A DNA stretch of 64,000 bases from G963663315 sp965231905 (GCA_965231905.1 CBDDOO010000001.1:930001-994000); one strand, 5' to 3'; counted from the stretch's first letter, positions 21,001-25,469 are shown. Notes: a model not told the origin generated them from the letters alone. Made by a program: numbers and translations.

Positions 21001-23174
21001 TAACCGAGGGCGAAGCCATTGTTCTGAACGTAACGGCCTCTTTCCCCGAGGATACCCCCGCTGAAGAATCGTCGGTCAAGGTCTATGTGGCGCTCCTCAC
21101 GAATGTTGAGTCCTGGCCGCAGGGTTCGGACATCAACCCGGACAAGACGGTCTACCGCACCCCCACCCTGACTGTCGATCAACCCACCGCCAGCATCGTA
21201 ATCGCCACCAGTGATGATGATCAGGCCTCTATCCAGAACAATGTGCTGAAAGCCCTGGTTACCTCAAGCGACCATTATCGCACGCCGAAAGATGACAGCT
21301 ACAGGGTGGCGGTTCGAATACTGGAAAATGACGCGGCCGGCATTCCGGTCCTGGAGCTCGCGGATGCGCGAGTGCAGGAGGCGGCGGGAGCCGTGCTTCA
21401 GTTTGAGGTGACACTTGACCGCTCGCCGAGGCCGAGTGAGATTGTTTCTGTGGACTACAGGACCGCGCCGGGCAGCGCCACTGAGGGCATTGACTACGAA
21501 GCGACCTCAGGCACATTGCGTTTCGCGCCGGGCGAAACCGAAAAGACGGTGACGGTAACGGTTTATGACGATGTTCATGACGAAGGCGAAGAAACGATGG
21601 AGCTCAGGTTCGAAGACCTTGAGGGCGCACAGTTCGACGAGGGAGATCAGGTGGCGACTGGTGTCATTGTTAACAGCGATCCGATGCCGACGGCGTGGCT
21701 TGCGCGGTTCGGGCGCACGGTTGCAGAACAGGTTCTCGATGAGGTCGCGGGCCGGATATCCGCCGACCGCGCGCCTGGCATGCAGATTATGGTGGCGGAT
21801 ATGTCGATGCCGTTCGGCTCGTCTGCCGGCGGCGTGGCGGCGGAAACTTCGAGGGTCTTTGAATCAGACCACGACCTCCACACTTTGCCGGATCACGGAG
21901 ATTTTGACGAGACATCGTCGCAAACGAAATCCATGACATCCCGCGAGTTGTTGCTGTCAAGCCAGTTTTTGCTGACTGAAGAGAAAGCTGATACGGGCGA
22001 TAGCATGGCGCTGTGGGGCCGCGCGACGCGGGGAAGTTTCGACGGACGCGAGGGGGAATTCGCGCTGGATGGCGAGGTCACCACGCTGATGATCGGAGCG
22101 GACTATGCCAGGGACGACTGGCTCCTGGGTCTTGCGTTGACGCAAAGTGAGGGCAAGGGCGATTACAGCGATGCCAACGACAACGCCAGCCCCCCAACCG
22201 GCACCGGCGCCCAATGCTCCGGTCAAGAGGCTTCCCTTTGCCGGGGTGATGGCAAGGTGGAAGCATCGCTGACGTCCGCTGTCCCTTATGGCTCTCTTCA
22301 GGTGTCCGACCGTCTGAAGATATGGGGAGCGGCCGGTTATGGCACGGGTGAGGTGACGCTGAAAACTGCCGCAGATGTCGATTACAGCGCAAACTCAAGC
22401 TGGAGCATGGCGGCAGCCGGGCTCAGGGGTGATCTGCTCGACGCCACAGAGCGGGCCTTCAGCCCGTCGCTGGCGATCGTCTCGGATGTCCTGTGGACGC
22501 GGACTGCCTCAGAGAATACGAACCAGTTGGCGGCAACGAGCTCCAACACGACACGTATCAAAGTCGGACTGGAGAGTAGCTGGCGCATATCCCTTGAAGA
22601 CAGCAGCATCGAACCGACATTTGAGTTTGGCCTTCGCCATGACGGAGGTGACGCCGAGACCGGTCATGGTATTGATATCGGCAGCGGTATTGTGTGGAAT
22701 GATGCAGGTCGCGGGCTGTCACTCGATTTGTCGGGCCGCACACTGCTCAAACACAGTAACGACGATCTGAAAGATTGGGGCGTTTCGGCGGGACTGGTAT
22801 TCGACCCACAGCCGGCGACGGAACGCGGTGTATCGTTCAGCGTGCGGCGGGAGATGGGTGGTCAGGCAACGGGCGGACTGGATGCGCTGTTAGCGCCAGA
22901 GACGTTTGGTGAGCGTTCGAGCGGCGAGACGACATCCCGGCTGGAAATTGAATCGGCGTATGGTATGCCGGTCTTTGGCGGGAACTTTACCGGCAGCCCG
23001 CATGCCGGGTTGGGGCTATCGTCCGAATCTCGCGACTATACGCTGGGCTGGCGAGTTACACCGGAGAATCAGCAGGCCCCTGATGTTTCCTTTGAAGTGA
23101 ACGCAACGCGAACGGAAAGCGATACAGCCAATTCTGAATCCAGCCTCAAGTTCGAGTTTCGGGCGTCGTGGTAA
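3..23174 (+). CDS. Giant Calx-beta repeat surface protein with C-terminal outer-membrane barrel (5' partial)
   Basis: The reading frame is open to the left edge of the window, so the true start and signal peptide lie upstream; about 7,723 residues are visible. The sequence is a chain of about 60 modules of 80-130 residues, each ending in a DDD, DDE or DND joint and containing a conserved (V/S)xEG turn, as in Calx-beta domains, which bind calcium at acidic loops. Near the C-terminus come a three-unit 24-residue linker repeat (nt 20565-20740), a last Calx-beta module, the segment AWLARFGRTVAEQVLDEV (nt about 21694-21747), and a beta-barrel domain ending in Phe-Arg-Ala-Ser-Trp. A terminal aromatic residue is typical of proteins assembled by the Bam complex. 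I infer a calcium-stiffened cell-surface adhesin or stalk exported autotransporter-style. Most modules in nt 1-2640 and 4740-17480 use a very narrow codon set (ACG, GTG, GCG, GAT/GAC), while nt 2640-4740 and the part after 17480 use more varied codons. The partner or ligand cannot be read from sequence. Confidence 0.9.
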   Translation, partial: NDTATLTHTATGGDYGSVTKNLVVTVTDNDEAGLTLTPDALAVGEGDSKTYTVALASKPTGDVTVTVASNNTDVTVDTDPDIGGAQTTLTFSRTAAATLWSKARTVTVTAGPDTDVANDIATLKHTAAGGDYASVTEDLTVTVTDDDVPAVTIAGGTAVTEGSDVVFTVTATPVPAADLVVNLEVTDAANSDFVAASDQGTGKTVTIPTSGTMTYRVATVNDTGASADEADGVVTVTVAVSDDDPATYTVGATASAGVTVNDNDATVVTLTTPDASATEESSTATASLALTLGRALRSGESLAVPLQFSGGTVATDFALSLSGTAAGVSLAAGTGVVTFTGSAGGSATVATVALAALSDDDAVNDVVTVSIPDSDTRSDPADQAEPVLTATGLSGGASGDRTGNGQIAVTDNDTAAFTLTPTALTVAEGASKTYTVALATRPSAPVTVTVTGAGDVTVNKTDGAAGVSQALTFTTTNWSTAQTVTVIAGEDDDAANDTATLKHTAAGGDYATVEQDLTVTVTDDDEAGLTLMPNALTVGEGDSKTYTVALATEPTAPVTVAVAGAGDVTVDTDSGDPGDQNTLTFSPTETATLWSKTQTVTVTAGQDTDVIGDTATLKHTASGGDYSSVEQDLVVTVTDDDEPTVSVANAAAVTEGDDSSKTTDMTFTVSLSSVSDKTVTVPYTLSGDATAGADYTEPNPLSVTIAAGNPSADITIPVKGDALDEINETVIVTLGAPTNATVSTVAGEGAATGVITDDDAEPTVSVGDADAVTEGDDPATITNMTFTVSLSAVSGKTVTVPYTLGGSAKAGDDYVRPNPLSVTITPGSATASIAVAIKGDEVAEANETVEITLSAPTNAGLSTVDGAATGSGTITDDEDKPTASLTLTPATINESGTGNVSTVTASLSGVSSEDIELTVSAPADVTLSTNKKLVIAAGVKESTGEVTVTAKNNTSDSADASVTLSATVTKGETANSSSDAALIIRDDDPTTVTLSATSPRITERVPAHTATLSLRLSRDLDADEIAEVPLVLSSATGAVIAGARPEDRDFTLDATGPGVSIVGKGTATPKIRFAGASGIHRNATLTITPTSRDDGDTDADRVRVELGDLDANTLATNLGGGLEASDDGVQSTRDNLVFFDIIDYKPAGVTLSESTLAHVEGDNDISYTVVLDQDPRATVTIELASDDSGAARPVPSTLTFTSSGENSWNLPQRVRVRADIDRDTTDESVTITHTATAPVGNPYAGLTGSLTVEVKDLGRGLLVSPVSVSIRANGGTATYDAHLTSPPTHDVIVTPVSKDDSVATVGGPQTFRVASWRPGGAVQFTVTGVAEGTTSVSHSFSSSDPEYNGSSSTSVAVTVDPDPRLPITLDSDSEVAEGAGLELTARVNTAQTEAVDVPLVYTNGSAEAADYTPVASIRIPANQTSASVTIATVDNSVYEGDETFNIRVGTLPDDQRPAQKDGIDVSINDEADAPTFSFSTTASSIGESGAPSLSVARAGATEVPITLSYATADGTATAGEDYTAVSGGSLTFAVADSSKSIAVSLIDDTEDEVDEQFHVNLAAGKGVTLGTNVRHTLTITDDDATEVTLEVTDATAMEGDGAKTAEMTLTLGRALRDGEVLEVPLQFAGGVLGTDFTLSLSGTATGVGLAENTGVVTFTGPKTGVTATVATMTLAALADDDAVDDTVTVSIPSSDTRGDPADQTEPVLTATGLSGGASGGRTGNGQIAVTDDDEVGLTLTPASLTVAEGRTNTYTVKLATRPTEEVTVTIAAGAGEVTVDTDSVTDGAQTKLTFSPTATATLWSKARTVTVTAGQDHDIADDEVTLTHTASGGDYATVEQELTVTVDDDDTPGVTIVETGTPSATTVVTEASGDGNTDTYTVVLDTEPTHTVTVKVTAPSGLLVDGPDADATGAQTETLTFTTGNSGNWNTAQTVTVYGEDDRVDQGTERSLSITHAAASDDPAYDEIAIAGVTVTVTDDDEAGLTLTPDSLTVEEGAIATYTVSLASQPTGDVTVTIAGAGDVTVDTDSVTDGAQTKLTFSPTATATLWSKERTVTVTAGQDNDVVGDTATLGHTASGGGYALVTKNLVVTVTDDDEPSVSVADAAAVAEGNDPAKTTNMTFAVSLSAVSDKTVTVPYTLSGEATAGADYTEPDPLSVTIVAGGQSADITIPVKGDEIDEIDETVTVTLGAPTNATVSTAQGAGTASGAITDDDTRGVVISEASVSVRESDDTTSQDTREDQATYTVKLASEPVGGAVTIAVASADTDAATVSPVSLVFSASNWNTAKIVTVSGVDDDIDNANDRRTTRITHGVSASGTDYSSVTAAPVSVTVNDDDGPPTGVTLSVDPASVGEVGGAREVTVTATAVGGSTFAESKTVRVTVGAAADSAKAPADYAAVSAFDVTIAAGAPSGTQTFTLTPVDDDIDEGAGETISVSGALSGFIIAPVNVTLTDDDDRGVKVTPRTLTLDEVDKATTPGTTENVGTYDVVLDSQPTGAVTVNLSNSDASVVSLNKTSLSFNATNWSTAQTVTVTAIADAFDNTGDKRTATITHTVSAVGTDYAGETADPVVVTVTDDDDAPTRATLTVSPATVSEGGGATEVTVTATLSGTSRFAEAKTVVVAVGNSSDDSATEGTDYKTVGALNITIAGGAASGSAKFSLEPTDDDWHEGNERLSVSGALSGVAFTDTHIDITDDDAAPDGVTLTVDPASVSEGATKATEVTVTATVTGGTTYDEDRTVTVSVGEADDSATEGTDYTAVADIDIDIAAGAASATGTFNLDATDDALHEAEERLSITGAATGVAITGAQVSITDNDAPPVLSVSAPSVEEGDSGTASLAFEVTLAPVSGREATVGYAISGGTATSGTDYTALTAATLTFAAGETTKTVTVSVTGDTLDEPDETVVLRLSSANNATLTGGASTLDATGTITDDDDEPTVSVADAAAVSEGDDPAKTTNMTFAVSLSAVSGKAVTVPYTLGGEATAGADYTAPDPLSVTIAAGSESANITVPVKGDVIDEINETVTVTLGAPTNATVSSVAGADSASGTITDDDATPVATLVLTPASIAESGTGNVSTVTATLNGASSEEVVLTVSAAAVAPAVAGDFAQSGSKLTIAAGSLSSSGAVTVTAVDNAVDAANKQVTVSASASGGHGVAAPANATLTITDDDTRGVVISEASVSVRESDDTTSQDTREDQATYTVKLASEPVGGDVTIAVASADTDAATVSPASLVFSASNWNTAKIVTVSGVDDDIDNANDRRTTRITHGVSASGTDYSSVTAAPVSVTVNDDDGPPTGVTLSVDPASVDEGAGAPVVTVTATAVGGSTFAESKTVRVTVGAAADSAKAPADYAAVSAFDVTIAAGATSGTQTFMLTPVDDDIDEGAGETISVSGALSGFIIAPVNVTLTDDDDRGVKVTPRTLTLDEVDKATTPGTTENVGTYDVVLESQPTGAVTVTLSNSDASVVSLSDSSLSFDATNWNTAQTVTVTAVADAFDNTGDKRTATISHTVSAVDTDYASETAAPVVVTVTDDDDAPTQATLTVSTSSVSEGGGATEVTVTATLVGTSRFAEAKTVAVEVGDSDDSAVEGTDYKTVAGQTITIAGGAASGSVKFSLEPTDDDRHEGAERLSVSGTLTGVTFTGAHIDITDDDAAPTGVTLTVSPSSVSEGANATDITVTATVNGSTTYSEGKTVTVSVGDSADSATEGTDYEAVTDITIALAAGADSATGTFSLTPKDDSADEPTERLSITGSATGGATVSGTQVSMTDDDVTPIVLSRSGGAAFIEEDGGSVDVTVSLGRALATGERVTVPLVVSGATVTTHYTLGLKAAATGVTLLTTSPHSAQDPALRFIGPSASSATLTLTAVDNNDTTERTVNIAYGSGARQTTVAGLDGGFTTSGAPVVVPIADDDAQITIAAAEAAEGSAVVFTVTLPAVAPSGGVTIDYATSDGRGESTDTYQEATSADYTAAANDASLSIAAGDRSGTISVATTQDNTYEGDHYFTVTLSNPSRMTVSRTAGSAVGTITDAADTPVFAFSSATGSVDEGDGTITLTVDKSGTSLVASTVNYATADGTAEAGEDYTTKTGTLSFAAADTRKTFEVTIDNDVLDEVAETFAVDLTAGDHANLGAVKSQTVTIADDDAAPDAMTLSVDADYIADGNDGVQTSVDEDGGVRTVRVTATITGATRYADEQTVTVKVGQTGDSAEEGTDYAQVADQTITIAAGAASGFVDFALTPTDDAIDDDGERLSIAGTLSGVAFTDTHIDITDDDAAPTGVTLSVSPTSVSEGATKATEVTITATVTGGTTYDEDKTVTVSVGEAADSAKSGVDYTAVSDIGIDIAAGAASATGTFNLDATDDALHEAEEALSITGAATGVAITGARVSITDNDPLPVLSISSPDVAEGDSGTAALEFEVTLAPVSGREATVGYAISGGTATSGTDYAALTAATLTFAAGEMAKTVTVSVTGDTLDEANETVVLRLSSANNATLTGGESTLDATGTITDDDDAPSVSVADATAVAEGNDSSKTTNMTFAVSLSAVSGKAVTVPYTLGGSATVGADYTAPNPLSVTIAAGDQSANITIPVKGDVIDEINETVTVTLGAPTNATVSSVVGADSASGTITDDEATPVATLVLTPASIAESGTGNVSTVTATLNGASSEEVVLTVSAAAVAPAVAGDFAQSGSKLTIAAGALSSSGLVTVTAEDNDIDAANKQVTVSAGASGGHGVAAPANATLTITDDDTRGVVISEASVSVRESDDTTSQDTREDQATYTVKLASEPVGGDVTIAVASADTDAATVSPASLVFTASNWNTAKIVTVSGVNDDIDNTNDRRTTRITHGVSASGTDYSSVTAAPVSVTVNDDDGPPTGVTLSVDPASVDEGAGAPVVTVTATAVGGSTFAESKTVRVTVGAAADSAKAPADYAAVSAFDVTLAAGETSGTQTFMLTPVDDDIDEGAGEAISVSGALSGFTIAPVSVTLTDDDERGVSIDPETLTLDEVDKATTPGTTENVGTYDVVLESQPTGAVTVNLSNSDASVVSLNKTSLSFNATNWSTAQTVTVTAVADAFDNTGNKRAATISHTVSAPDTDYAGETADPVVVTVTDDDDAPTQATLTVSPATVSEGGGATDITVTATLSGTSRFAEAKTVAVTVGDSDDSAVEGTDYTNVGALSVVIAGGAASGSVKFSLVPTDDDWHEGNERLSVAGTLTGVNFTGAHIDITDDDAAPTGVTLSVSPSSVSEGATATDITVTATVNGSTTYSEGKTVTVSVGDSADSATEGTDYEAVTDITIALAAGADSATGTFSLEPKDDSADEPTETLSITGTASGVAAVSGTSISITDDDNAPSVSVADAAAVTEGDDPATTTNMTFAVTLSAVSGKTVTVPYTLGGSATAGADYTAPNPLSVTIAAGGQSANITIAVKGDEIDEINETVTVTLGSPTNATVSTAQGAGTASGAITDDDDAPSVSVADAAAVTEGDAPATTTAMTFAVSLSVVSGKTVTVPYTLGGGATAGADYTAPNPLSVTIAPGSPSANITIAVKGDEIDEINETVTVTLGSPTNATLSTAQGADTASGAITDDEATPVATLVLTPSSIAESGTGNRSTVTATLSGASSEAVVLTVSAAPVSPTVAADFTRSGAQLTIAAGATASSGVVTVTAVDNAVDAPDKQVTVSATASGGHGVAAPANATLTITDDDERAVVISESAVSARESDLSTTNSVREDQATYTVKLASEPSGGNVTVAVASADTGAATVSPMSLAFTAANWNTARTVTVSGVDDDIDNANDRRTTRITHTVSASGTDYSSVTARPVAVTVNDDDGPPTGVSLSLSPLQVSEGGGPALVTVTATALGGSTFAGATTVRVSVGASGDSAISGVDYAGVQDFDVLVPAGALSGSATFTLIPIDDNMDEDASESISITGALANFPVSGTRIDITDNDAPPSGIELSLNPGKVLEIGSGGRVKVTASVLGGATYSSITEVVVSIGAAADSAVVGADYQSVDDFTIVIPAGNSTASKSFNIYPIVNAADEDNKVISVTGASNKSVVTGATLILEDDDIPPILSISGTTVEEGAPGEETLLRFTVRLNNASRKPVTVDYTDTLTGTATSGVDYAVISDGTLRYAPGETVQTLDVRVLGDSIGEGNESVVLRLSSPTDATFHFRDDIDHIDGKGIISDGPALSIALTSPSSNTRVAEGSTVVFTITADKPASTDLQVNLWVTDDRDFLKPGDEGRHQVTLPADMTSATLSLVIATDNLNEPLGSIRVELQSGDVYRLPGTKRVASVVVDDDMPTIIPDPGPKIAVSGASPVEEGGTARFTLTAGTAPKEPLSLSLAVSRQGAFVSSQSIGNRQILFPAGQTQQTYDLVTDDDNVDESDGAVVLTLNAGDGYQIDSAARSASIPILDNDATTIELSRRGSGAIAENGGTADIRVTLGRRLEAGESVTVPLSFSGAERGVHYNLELVGAGTGVTLDQSSPHSAQNPALQFKGPSDRRATFRITAVPDQRSGATSLTILFGTGNRAPGSSGLSGGVSTAANSRIDLVIADDDSVVSIAPAAAAEGEYLEFAVTLPRNARPGGATVDYETLDGSGNSGEQTYQSAVAGSDYTGVSSGSITIPHGQRSGSIRIAVLNDDVYEGDHYFRVRLTRISAPFNLPGADIVTALGAIDDSDDRPTFTLEAPSFEFDEGVGDAMFTVRRDGTTLAPSTVEYASGSGSASAGADYISARGELVFPASESELDFGVSIVDDSVGEATEEFSVSIVTDEHGSPGANVKAQARITDNDPTVADISFMSGSSSVVQEGGSNDIVVSISRQLEYGETMIVPLSVSGTAELGVDYTLTAPTPWPLGVSYANLNGAQESPTDGSDPGDPPGQGDLDPNDAQEPPTDSPDPGDLSAQGDLNLNDAQESPTDGQGQSLVRLQDTEQDSNAPVVIFTGGPGSATEAPITINLMTDQSLHERHETINIGIGSDVESGENSDIKFEIANVNQFLPTVQLSAQKKQVTEGEAIVLNVTASFPEDTPAEESSVKVYVALLTNVESWPQGSDINPDKTVYRTPTLTVDQPTASIVIATSDDDQASIQNNVLKALVTSSDHYRTPKDDSYRVAVRILENDAAGIPVLELADARVQEAAGAVLQFEVTLDRSPRPSEIVSVDYRTAPGSATEGIDYEATSGTLRFAPGETEKTVTVTVYDDVHDEGEETMELRFEDLEGAQFDEGDQVATGVIVNSDPMPTAWLARFGRTVAEQVLDEVAGRISADRAPGMQIMVADMSMPFGSSAGGVAAETSRVFESDHDLHTLPDHGDFDETSSQTKSMTSRELLLSSQFLLTEEKADTGDSMALWGRATRGSFDGREGEFALDGEVTTLMIGADYARDDWLLGLALTQSEGKGDYSDANDNASPPTGTGAQCSGQEASLCRGDGKVEASLTSAVPYGSLQVSDRLKIWGAAGYGTGEVTLKTAADVDYSANSSWSMAAAGLRGDLLDATERAFSPSLAIVSDVLWTRTASENTNQLAATSSNTTRIKVGLESSWRISLEDSSIEPTFEFGLRHDGGDAETGHGIDIGSGIVWNDAGRGLSLDLSGRTLLKHSNDDLKDWGVSAGLVFDPQPATERGVSFSVRREMGGQATGGLDALLAPETFGERSSGETTSRLEIESAYGMPVFGGNFTGSPHAGLGLSSESRDYTLGWRVTPENQQAPDVSFEVNATRTESDTANSESSLKFEFRASW
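6648..17480 (+). repeat. Higher-order repeat array inside the giant gene
   Basis: The same ordered set of Calx-beta module types recurs. A module beginning RGVVISEASVSVRE starts at nt 6648, 9510 and 14229, and a diverged copy (RAVVISESAV) starts at 17094. Spacings are 2862, 4719 and 2865 bases, all multiples of three. Each copy is followed in order by GPPTGVTLS, RGVxxxPxTLTLDEVDK, APTxATL and AAPxGVTL modules, and each block closes with SVSVADA and TPVATLVLTP modules. The second block is longer because extra modules (VTPIVLSRSGG, AQITIAAAEAAEG, DTPVFAFSSATG and AAPDAMTLS types) sit in its middle. Long stretches are almost identical at base level, which points to recent unequal crossing over. 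Such a locus is also prone to assembly collapse, so the true copy number may be higher. Confidence 0.85.
20565..20740 (+). repeat. 24-residue tandem linker repeat in the giant protein
   Basis: Three imperfect copies of a 72-base unit begin at nt 20565, 20637 and 20709. Each encodes AQE(S/P)PTD followed by an Asp/Gly/Pro-rich stretch with DPGD and QGDL; the third copy is truncated. The unit interrupts a Calx-beta module (nt about 20360-20950) and is low-complexity and acidic, so it probably forms a flexible surface loop or linker. Confidence 0.8.
21996..23171 (+). other. C-terminal outer-membrane beta-barrel domain of the giant protein
   Basis: From residue segment MALWGRATRGSFDG onward, about 390 residues alternate hydrophobic and polar positions as in amphipathic strands, with aromatic and glycine residues at strand ends (for example WGAAGYGTGEV, WGVSAGLVF, YTLGWRV) and a final FEFRASW. 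This matches the layout of autotransporter-type translocator domains, although it is longer than the usual 270-300 residues. The one disulfide-capable pair (two Cys in a loop encoded near nt 22210-22245) lies in a predicted extracellular loop. The domain assignment is by pattern only. Confidence 0.75.
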
Positions 23175-23212
23175 TCTGGAATCAGGCCCTAATAACCCGT
23201 CCGGTATATGTC

Positions 23213-23683
23213 ATGCAATGGATTTTACTGTTAGTTATCGTCGCCTCGCTGTTTTACTTATCCCGATATTTCCCTAAAACCGCCTTCAGCGTTCTGGGCG
23301 TTCTGGTCATCAGCGCCGGGGTCATGATTCTGACCACCACGGAAATGGCTCAATTCAATCGGGGGAAAATATCCAACCAGGATATTCTGATCGAAAACCC
23401 GATACTGACGCCGACTTATGCCGATGGTTATCGATTCAATGCCAGATTGTTCAATGCCAATCAGACCCATTCGCTCAGAGAGTTGGTCATCAGCGTTACC
23501 ATGCTGGATTGCGCCAGCGAGAAGCAGGAAAGCTGCCGCGTTATCGGTCAGGAAGATGAAAGAATCAATGTCCGCATACCGCCGGGGCAGGCGCGTGATG
23601 TTTCCAGGACGTTATCATTCGACAACGCGGCTGCCGCAGGCGCTCTGAAATGGGAATTCAAGGTGACTTCGACTCGCAGTTAA
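23213..23683 (+). CDS. Small membrane protein of unknown function
   Basis: A 156-residue protein starting MQWILLLVIVASLFYL. I chose this ATG because the longer frame beginning at 23168 overlaps the giant gene and adds a non-hydrophobic leader. It has two predicted membrane helices (about residues 2-17 and 22-40) followed by a soluble domain of about 110 residues containing two cysteines (DCASEKQESC) that could pair in the periplasm. The C-terminal part has beta-rich spacing (VRIPPGQARDVSRTLSF). The stop lies 15 bases before nadD, so it is probably co-transcribed with it. I do not recognise the family. No convincing ribosome binding site precedes the chosen start. Confidence 0.7.
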   Translation: MQWILLLVIVASLFYLSRYFPKTAFSVLGVLVISAGVMILTTTEMAQFNRGKISNQDILIENPILTPTYADGYRFNARLFNANQTHSLRELVISVTMLDCASEKQESCRVIGQEDERINVRIPPGQARDVSRTLSFDNAAAAGALKWEFKVTSTRS

Positions 23684-23698
23684 TGCTATATTGAGGAT

Positions 23699-24364
23699 AT
23701 GCCCGGTCTGATATATGGCATTTTTGGAGGTACTTTTGATCCCATCCACAACGGCCATCTGAAAGCCATTGCTGCCGTTTCACAGCAATGCCGGTTTGAA
23801 TGTGTCCATATTATCCCATCCGCAAGTCCACCGCATCGCAATCCGCCATACGCCAGCGCGCGGCAACGACTGGAGATGGTGGCTTTGGCCATAGCGGGTT
23901 CGGACGGATACACTCTGGATGATCGGGAATTGAAACGCGCCTCTCCTTCCTGGACCTGTGACACTGTGAGATCATTGCAAGCGGATTATCCGGGCCGGAA
24001 ATTCTGTTTTGTCGCCGGAGTGGATGTATTGTCCGGTCTTGCGGACTGGTATCGTGTTGATGATCTGGTCAACCGGGTCCACTTTGTGGTCATGCAGCGA
24101 CCCGGATGGTCTTACCCTGAATCCCTGCCCCACTGGTGGCAGTCCGGGCGGACGACCCGGCTCAACGACCTGATGGAGCATCGCGCCGGCAAATTTTATG
24201 AAGTGGAGATAGAGCCGGTCGCGGTTTCGGCTACAGAAATCCGTTGTGCCATCAGCCGGGGAATGGATGTCGGCGACCGGCTGCCGATTGCCGTGCGGGA
24301 TTACATTCGCGCTCACCATTTATATGCGACCGATCCTGATAAACCCGAACGGGAGTCCCTGTGA
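23699..24364 (+). CDS. nadD: Nicotinate-nucleotide adenylyltransferase
   Basis: NadD transfers AMP from ATP to nicotinate mononucleotide, giving deamido-NAD in NAD biosynthesis. The 221-residue product has the nucleotidyltransferase signature GGTFDPIHNGH at residues 10-20 and the C-terminal SATEIR motif (family consensus ISSTxIR), and its length is normal. A GAGG four bases before the ATG supports the start. The last four bases (GTGA) overlap the start of rsfS, and this nadD-rsfS pairing is common in proteobacteria. Confidence 0.96.
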   Translation: MPGLIYGIFGGTFDPIHNGHLKAIAAVSQQCRFECVHIIPSASPPHRNPPYASARQRLEMVALAIAGSDGYTLDDRELKRASPSWTCDTVRSLQADYPGRKFCFVAGVDVLSGLADWYRVDDLVNRVHFVVMQRPGWSYPESLPHWWQSGRTTRLNDLMEHRAGKFYEVEIEPVAVSATEIRCAISRGMDVGDRLPIAVRDYIRAHHLYATDPDKPERESL

Positions 24365-24735
24365 ATGAACCCGTAAAGACAATCCGACCCTCGTCCGGCG
24401 CTATGTGTGACCGGGTGACGGCTGCGCTTGAAGACGCCAAAGGCGCCGACATCAAAATACTGGACGTTCGCAAACTCACTGATGTTACTGATTATATGGT
24501 GGTGGTCACCGGGACTTCGGGCCGCCACATACAAACCCTTTGTGAACGGGTTCTGGAGTTCATGCTCGAATCCGGCTACAAACCGATGGGTATCGAAGGG
24601 GAGGAGACCCGGGAGTGGATACTGGTGGATTTTGTCGATGTGGTGGTTCATATCATGCTGGACGCCACTCGCAGGCATTATGATCTTGAGAGTCTGTGGA
24701 ATGAGGCTTTTCAGAAACCCGTTCAACTGGCTTGA
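24361..24735 (+). CDS. rsfS: Ribosomal silencing factor RsfS
   Basis: RsfS (Iojap family) binds large-subunit protein L14 and blocks subunit joining when nutrients are scarce. The 124-residue protein shows the family pattern: KGADIKILDVRKLTDVTDYMVV near the N-terminus, then TGTSGRHIQTL, and WILVDFVDVVVHIM toward the end. The start is GTG, overlapping the nadD stop by four bases, which indicates translational coupling; the nearby ATG at 24365 is out of frame. In many relatives rlmH follows rsfS, but here a periplasmic protein gene follows. Confidence 0.95.
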   Translation: MNEPVKTIRPSSGAMCDRVTAALEDAKGADIKILDVRKLTDVTDYMVVVTGTSGRHIQTLCERVLEFMLESGYKPMGIEGEETREWILVDFVDVVVHIMLDATRRHYDLESLWNEAFQKPVQLA

Positions 24736-24779
24736 AGCCGGTTCACACCCCGCTTTTGGACAGTAACTGTGGCGCAGAT

Positions 24780-25142
24780 ATGGATATTGTGTTGAACCTC
24801 TCCCGAACCGCCGCATTCTTCATACTGGTTACCACCTGTTCCAATGCGGTCGCCGTCTTTGAACACACTGAGATACTGTACCGCTGGCAATGGCCGGAAT
24901 ATGTAATCGGAGCCAACGTCATTGCACTCCCGCAAGTCCGTAAAATCCTGTCTTTATACGAAGAAGATGAGGAAACCGGTATCGAAATCCGTTATCCCGG
25001 AGGAGATGCCGGCCGACTCTGGGCCGAGTCTGTGGCGGGCTGGTTGATTTCTTACGGGGCGCCTGGAAAGTACGTGGAACTGCTTCCCGGTTCCGGCGGC
25101 GCCGACCGGCTGGTGATGGTCTTTATCGACCGGAGATCGTGA
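24780..25142 (+). CDS. Periplasmic protein of unknown function
   Basis: About 120 residues from the ATG at 24780, with a likely Sec signal peptide (residues 1-25, ending SNAVA). The in-frame TTG at 24732 overlaps the rsfS stop but would put 16 polar residues ahead of the signal, so I prefer the ATG. The mature part has an acidic stretch (YEEDEETG) and then IRYPGGDAGRLWAESVAGWLISYGAP with a glycine-rich loop. The YPGGDAG...W...WL pattern loosely recalls OmpA-like periplasmic domains, but I cannot assign a family. Its stop overlaps the next ATG by one base (TGATG), coupling it to the cytochrome gene, so the two may act together in the periplasm. Confidence 0.75.
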   Translation: MDIVLNLSRTAAFFILVTTCSNAVAVFEHTEILYRWQWPEYVIGANVIALPQVRKILSLYEEDEETGIEIRYPGGDAGRLWAESVAGWLISYGAPGKYVELLPGSGGADRLVMVFIDRRS

Positions 25143-25462
25143 TGAAGATATTGCGGCGCTTCATGAGTTGCCTGCCGGTGGTGTCCATGTTCACCGTTTC
25201 CCCCTGTGTCCTGGCGGACGCAAAGGCCGAATATGAATCGAAATGCAGCGCGTGTCACGGTTTCGGTATCGCCGGAGCCCCGAAACCGGGCAGCACAGCG
25301 GATTGGCAAGGCAGAATGGTCAGGGGCATGGATGTGATTTACAGTAATGCAATCAATGGCTTTACCGGCAGTACCGGGGTCATGCCGCCCAAAGGCGGTT
25401 TTACGGATTTGAGTGATGATCAGATCAAGGCGATCGTTGATTACATGATCGGTGATCAGTAG
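25142..25462 (+). CDS. Cytochrome c5-like monohaem cytochrome c
   Basis: A 106-residue secreted c-type cytochrome. Signal peptide about residues 1-25 (ending CVLAD), haem-attachment motif CSACH at residues 35-39, and a likely axial methionine in VMPPKGG around residue 82. The spacing and the C-terminal LSDDQIKAIVDYMI helix match the cytochrome c5 family, periplasmic electron carriers to terminal oxidases. The ATG at 25142 follows a purine-rich CGGAGA and is preferred over the GTG three bases upstream. It is the last gene of the operon and converges on the aminopeptidase gene with only 7 bases between stops. Confidence 0.9.
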   Translation: MKILRRFMSCLPVVSMFTVSPCVLADAKAEYESKCSACHGFGIAGAPKPGSTADWQGRMVRGMDVIYSNAINGFTGSTGVMPPKGGFTDLSDDQIKAIVDYMIGDQ

Positions 25463-25469
25463 CGTAAGG

